Shown here: in pieces, positions 5,712 through 7,837 of the stretch
How the letters are laid out: each line of letters opens with the position of its first letter
Numbering within the stretch: position 1 is the first letter of the stretch
Assembly (NCBI GenBank): GCA_900545725.1
Contig: URAI01000103.1
Location: 1-7,837, forward strand
Reading direction: 5' to 3'
From: an uncultured Eubacterium sp.
GTDB taxonomy: Bacteria > Bacillota > Clostridia > Lachnospirales > Lachnospiraceae
DNA: 7,837 nucleotides
Translations under genes and position numbers: made by a program
The notes under the pieces: generated by a model
The model's input: only the letters and a program-made list of their open reading frames with translations
Database searches by the model: none
Told to the model about the DNA's origin: nothing

Positions 5712-7403
5712 TTATTTATCTTTATTTCTCGCATCAAGATCTTTTCTGTCAAACGCCTCTGATATGGCTGCCCCCGGTGAAACCATTGGGAATACCTTGT
5801 CTTCTCTGTCTATTATACAATCAATTACACATGGTATATTAAGACTGACAGCTTCTTTGAATGCATTTTCAAATTCATCAATTGTTGTCACCCTGTATGC
5901 CTTAGCGCCCATACCTTCTGCTACCTTGACAAAATCAACCTGATCGTCAAGCACAGTTGCTGAATAACGCTTGCCATAGAACAGATCCTGCCACTGACGC
6001 ACCATACCAAGAACATGATTATTAAATATAATCTCGATTACAGGAATATTGTATCTTGTAGCTGTAGCCACTTCATTCATATTCATTCTAAAGCAGCCGT
6101 CTCCTGCTATATTGATAACGGTTCTGTCCTTGCAGCCCATCTTAGCACCTATTGCAGCTCCAAGACCATATCCCATGGTACCAAGACCGCCTGATGTTAA
6201 TAATGAACGTGGATTCTTGTATTTATAATGCTGTGCAGCCCACATCTGATGCTGTCCAACATCTGTTGATATGATAGCTTCACCATTTGTTATATCATAT
6301 ATCTTTTCCATTATTAAAGGTCCGTTAAGGCAATCTCTGTTATATGTCATAGGATACTTTTCTTTAAGCTCCATAATATGAGATATCCATTCATGGTGAT
6401 TCTGCTGTTCAAGTCCTTCATTAATTCTTTTTAATATCTCATATGCATCGCCTATTACACTTGCATCTGTCTTGACATTTTTATTAATCTCAGCCGCATC
6501 AATGTCAAACTGTAATATTTTAGCATTGCTTGCAAACTTCTTGACATTACCCGTAACTCTGTCAGAAAATCTGACTCCGACAGCAATAAGAAGGTCGCAT
6601 TCAGATACACCAAAATTAGAAGTCTTTGTTCCATGCATACCAAGCATTCCGGTATATAATGGGTCAGAACCGTCAAACGCACCTTTACCCATAAGCGAAT
6701 CTGTAACCGGTGCATCTATCTTTTTTACAAAACATCTAAGTTCATCAGATGCATCAGATGCTATAACACCACCGCCCACAAATACATATGGCTTTTTTGC
6801 TTCTTTTATAAGACTTATCGCATTATCTATATCTTTCTGCTTAATTGTATCTGTTATTCTTACTATTGCCTCAGGTTCTTTTTTTACATATTCACAGCTA
6901 TTGGCCGTTACATCCTTAGTAACATCAATAAGAACCGGTCCCGGTCTTCCCTCTTTCGCTATTTGGAAAGCTTTTCTTATAGTATCAGCAAGTTTTGTTA
7001 CATCCTTAACAATAAAATTATGCTTTGTTATAGGCATTGTAACACCAGTAATATCTATCTCCTGAAAACTGTCCTTACCAAGAAGCGGTACTGTTACATT
7101 ACATGTAATGGCAACCATCGGTACAGAATCCATATATGCCGTAGCTATTCCGGTCACAAGATTAGTAGCTCCAGGACCTGATGTAGCAAAACACACACCA
7201 ACCTTACCTGTTGCTCTTGCATACCCATCGGCTGCGTGGCTTGCACCCTGCTCATGTGATGTCAGAATATGTGTTATCTCATCAGAATGTTTATATAATG
7301 CATCATATACATTAAGAATAGCTCCGCCTGGATAACCAAATATAGTGTCTGTCTTCTGCTCCTTTAAACACTCTACAATTATCTCTGAACCATTTAACTC
7401 CAT
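5712..7403 (-). CDS. ilvB: Acetolactate synthase, large (catalytic) subunit
   Basis: IlvB condenses two pyruvates to acetolactate, or pyruvate with 2-ketobutyrate to acetohydroxybutyrate, using thiamine diphosphate, Mg and FAD in the cytoplasm. At 563 residues it is full length. The N-terminal TPP-binding domain (about 1-165) has the catalytic Glu51 in SHEQGA, then GYARATGKVG, TSGPGATN (74-81) and GKDSFQE (109-115). The central domain spans about 190-325. The C-terminal TPP domain (about 380-530) has GQHQMWAAQ and the metal/TPP motif GDGCFRMNMNE (434-444) ending at the Asn pair 461-462. It also has GMVRQWQDLFYGKRY, with Trp471 at the site known from herbicide-resistant plant enzymes. The start is ATG with a GGAGGA Shine-Dalgarno (7412-7417) 8 nt upstream. 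It lies 42 bp after ilvD. No ilvN/ilvH regulatory subunit gene follows; a hairpin and then serC come next. A catabolic AlsS is less likely because of the ilvD linkage. Confidence 0.95.
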   Translation of the reverse strand: MELNGSEIIVECLKEQKTDTIFGYPGGAILNVYDALYKHSDEITHILTSHEQGASHAADGYARATGKVGVCFATSGPGATNLVTGIATAYMDSVPMVAITCNVTVPLLGKDSFQEIDITGVTMPITKHNFIVKDVTKLADTIRKAFQIAKEGRPGPVLIDVTKDVTANSCEYVKKEPEAIVRITDTIKQKDIDNAISLIKEAKKPYVFVGGGVIASDASDELRCFVKKIDAPVTDSLMGKGAFDGSDPLYTGMLGMHGTKTSNFGVSECDLLIAVGVRFSDRVTGNVKKFASNAKILQFDIDAAEINKNVKTDASVIGDAYEILKRINEGLEQQNHHEWISHIMELKEKYPMTYNRDCLNGPLIMEKIYDITNGEAIISTDVGQHQMWAAQHYKYKNPRSLLTSGGLGTMGYGLGAAIGAKMGCKDRTVINIAGDGCFRMNMNEVATATRYNIPVIEIIFNNHVLGMVRQWQDLFYGKRYSATVLDDQVDFVKVAEGMGAKAYRVTTIDEFENAFKEAVSLNIPCVIDCIIDREDKVFPMVSPGAAISEAFDRKDLDARNKDK

Positions 7404-7445
7404 TAAATATGTCCTCCAAAATCTTCAAATGTATATTAAATAATA

Positions 7446-7837
7446 TTAGTTATTATCCGGTGTCTGTAATATAGCTCCTCTGTTACCAGATGTAACCATT
7501 GAAGCATATCTCTTTAAGTATCCTGTTGTTACCTTAGGTTCTCTTGGCTTCCATTCAGCCTTTCTCTTAGCAAGTTCTTCGTCAGACACATCAAGCTCAA
7601 TTGTAAGTGCAGGAATATTAATCTTAATAATATCCCCCTCTTTAACTAAAGCGATAGGTCCTCCAACGGCTGCCTCCGGTGATACATGACCAATTGAAGC
7701 TCCACGGCTTGCACCTGAAAAACGTCCATCTGTAATAAGAGCTACAGATGATCCAAGTCCCATACCGGCAATTGCTGATGTAGGGTTAAGCATTTCTCTC
7801 ATACCAGGACCACCCTTAGGGCCTTCATATCTGATAA
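7446..7837 (-). CDS. ilvD: Dihydroxy-acid dehydratase, C-terminal part (cut by window edge)
   Basis: This is the C-terminal end of IlvD, the iron-sulfur, Mg-dependent enzyme that dehydrates 2,3-dihydroxy acids to 2-keto acids in valine, leucine and isoleucine synthesis. The reading frame runs open to the right edge, so about 130 residues are visible and the N-terminal three quarters, including the cluster-binding cysteines, lie outside. The visible part starts IRYEGPKGGPGMREML and continues with LGSSVALITDGRFSGASRG and IGHVSPEA, all family signatures. The serine of DGRFSG is the proposed catalytic base in this family. The internal ATG at 7800-7802 falls inside the conserved GGPGMREML motif, so it is not the true start. 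The protein ends normally at a TAA (7446-7448). ilvB follows after 42 bp with no terminator between, so the two are almost certainly co-transcribed. Identification is secure; the promoter and any leader regulation are outside the window. Confidence 0.96.
   Translation of the reverse strand, partial: IRYEGPKGGPGMREMLNPTSAIAGMGLGSSVALITDGRFSGASRGASIGHVSPEAAVGGPIALVKEGDIIKINIPALTIELDVSDEELAKRKAEWKPREPKVTTGYLKRYASMVTSGNRGAILQTPDNN

Noticed and set aside
6472..7065. 197-residue open frame on the plus strand
   Set aside because: It is fully antisense to the highly conserved ilvB and shows no family motif of its own. The shorter frames at 6455-6715 (minus, another frame) and 6963-7335 (plus) are the same kind of shadow.
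1..7837. CRISPR arrays, tRNA or rRNA genes, insertion sequences, prophage or defence genes
   Set aside because: No regularly spaced repeats, cloverleaf sequences, transposase motifs or terminal repeats were seen. All sizeable genes are core metabolism plus one chemoreceptor.

Overview
The window is an AT-rich stretch of a bacterial chromosome in which every convincing gene lies on the minus strand, so transcription runs from right to left. Strong AGGAGG-type ribosome binding sites, the AT-rich third codon positions, the clostridial form of SerA (a DFPN loop and a C-terminal ACT domain) and the presence of a DUF1015 gene near serCA all suggest an anaerobic low-GC Firmicute, most likely a clostridium of the Lachnospiraceae type. 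That placement is inference; no rRNA or other taxonomic marker is present.

In transcription order the layout is as follows. (1) The C-terminal third or less of ilvD, cut by the right edge, is followed 42 bp later by a complete ilvB. These are two branched-chain amino acid genes in one operon, closed by a hairpin just after ilvB. (2) A 249-bp AT-rich gap carries a very good sigma-A promoter (TTGACA, 17 bp, TACAAT) for the serine operon serC-serA. The two genes overlap by one base (TAATG), and the operon ends in a strong intrinsic terminator. (3) A 306-bp non-coding gap holds a weaker promoter candidate. It leads to a six-transmembrane methyl-accepting chemotaxis-type protein and, 43 bp later, a DUF1015 protein with a DGHHR motif. 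(4) The left 128 bp contains two imperfect hairpins and possibly the very start of another leftward gene.

Functionally, the right half makes branched-chain amino acid precursors: acetolactate by IlvB, and 2-keto acids by IlvD. The middle makes phosphoserine from 3-phosphoglycerate through SerA and SerC. No phosphoserine phosphatase (serB) is visible. The DUF1015 protein carries a motif reminiscent of ParB/SerK-fold free-serine kinases and may be the missing link to serine. The unusual point of arrangement is that a chemoreceptor gene sits between serCA and DUF1015, which are often direct neighbours in clostridia.

Most of the window is ordinary biosynthetic housekeeping. The points worth a second look are the DUF1015/serB question, a non-canonical catalytic residue in SerA, the sensor-less six-TM chemoreceptor, and a 15-bp repeat shared by two intergenic regions.
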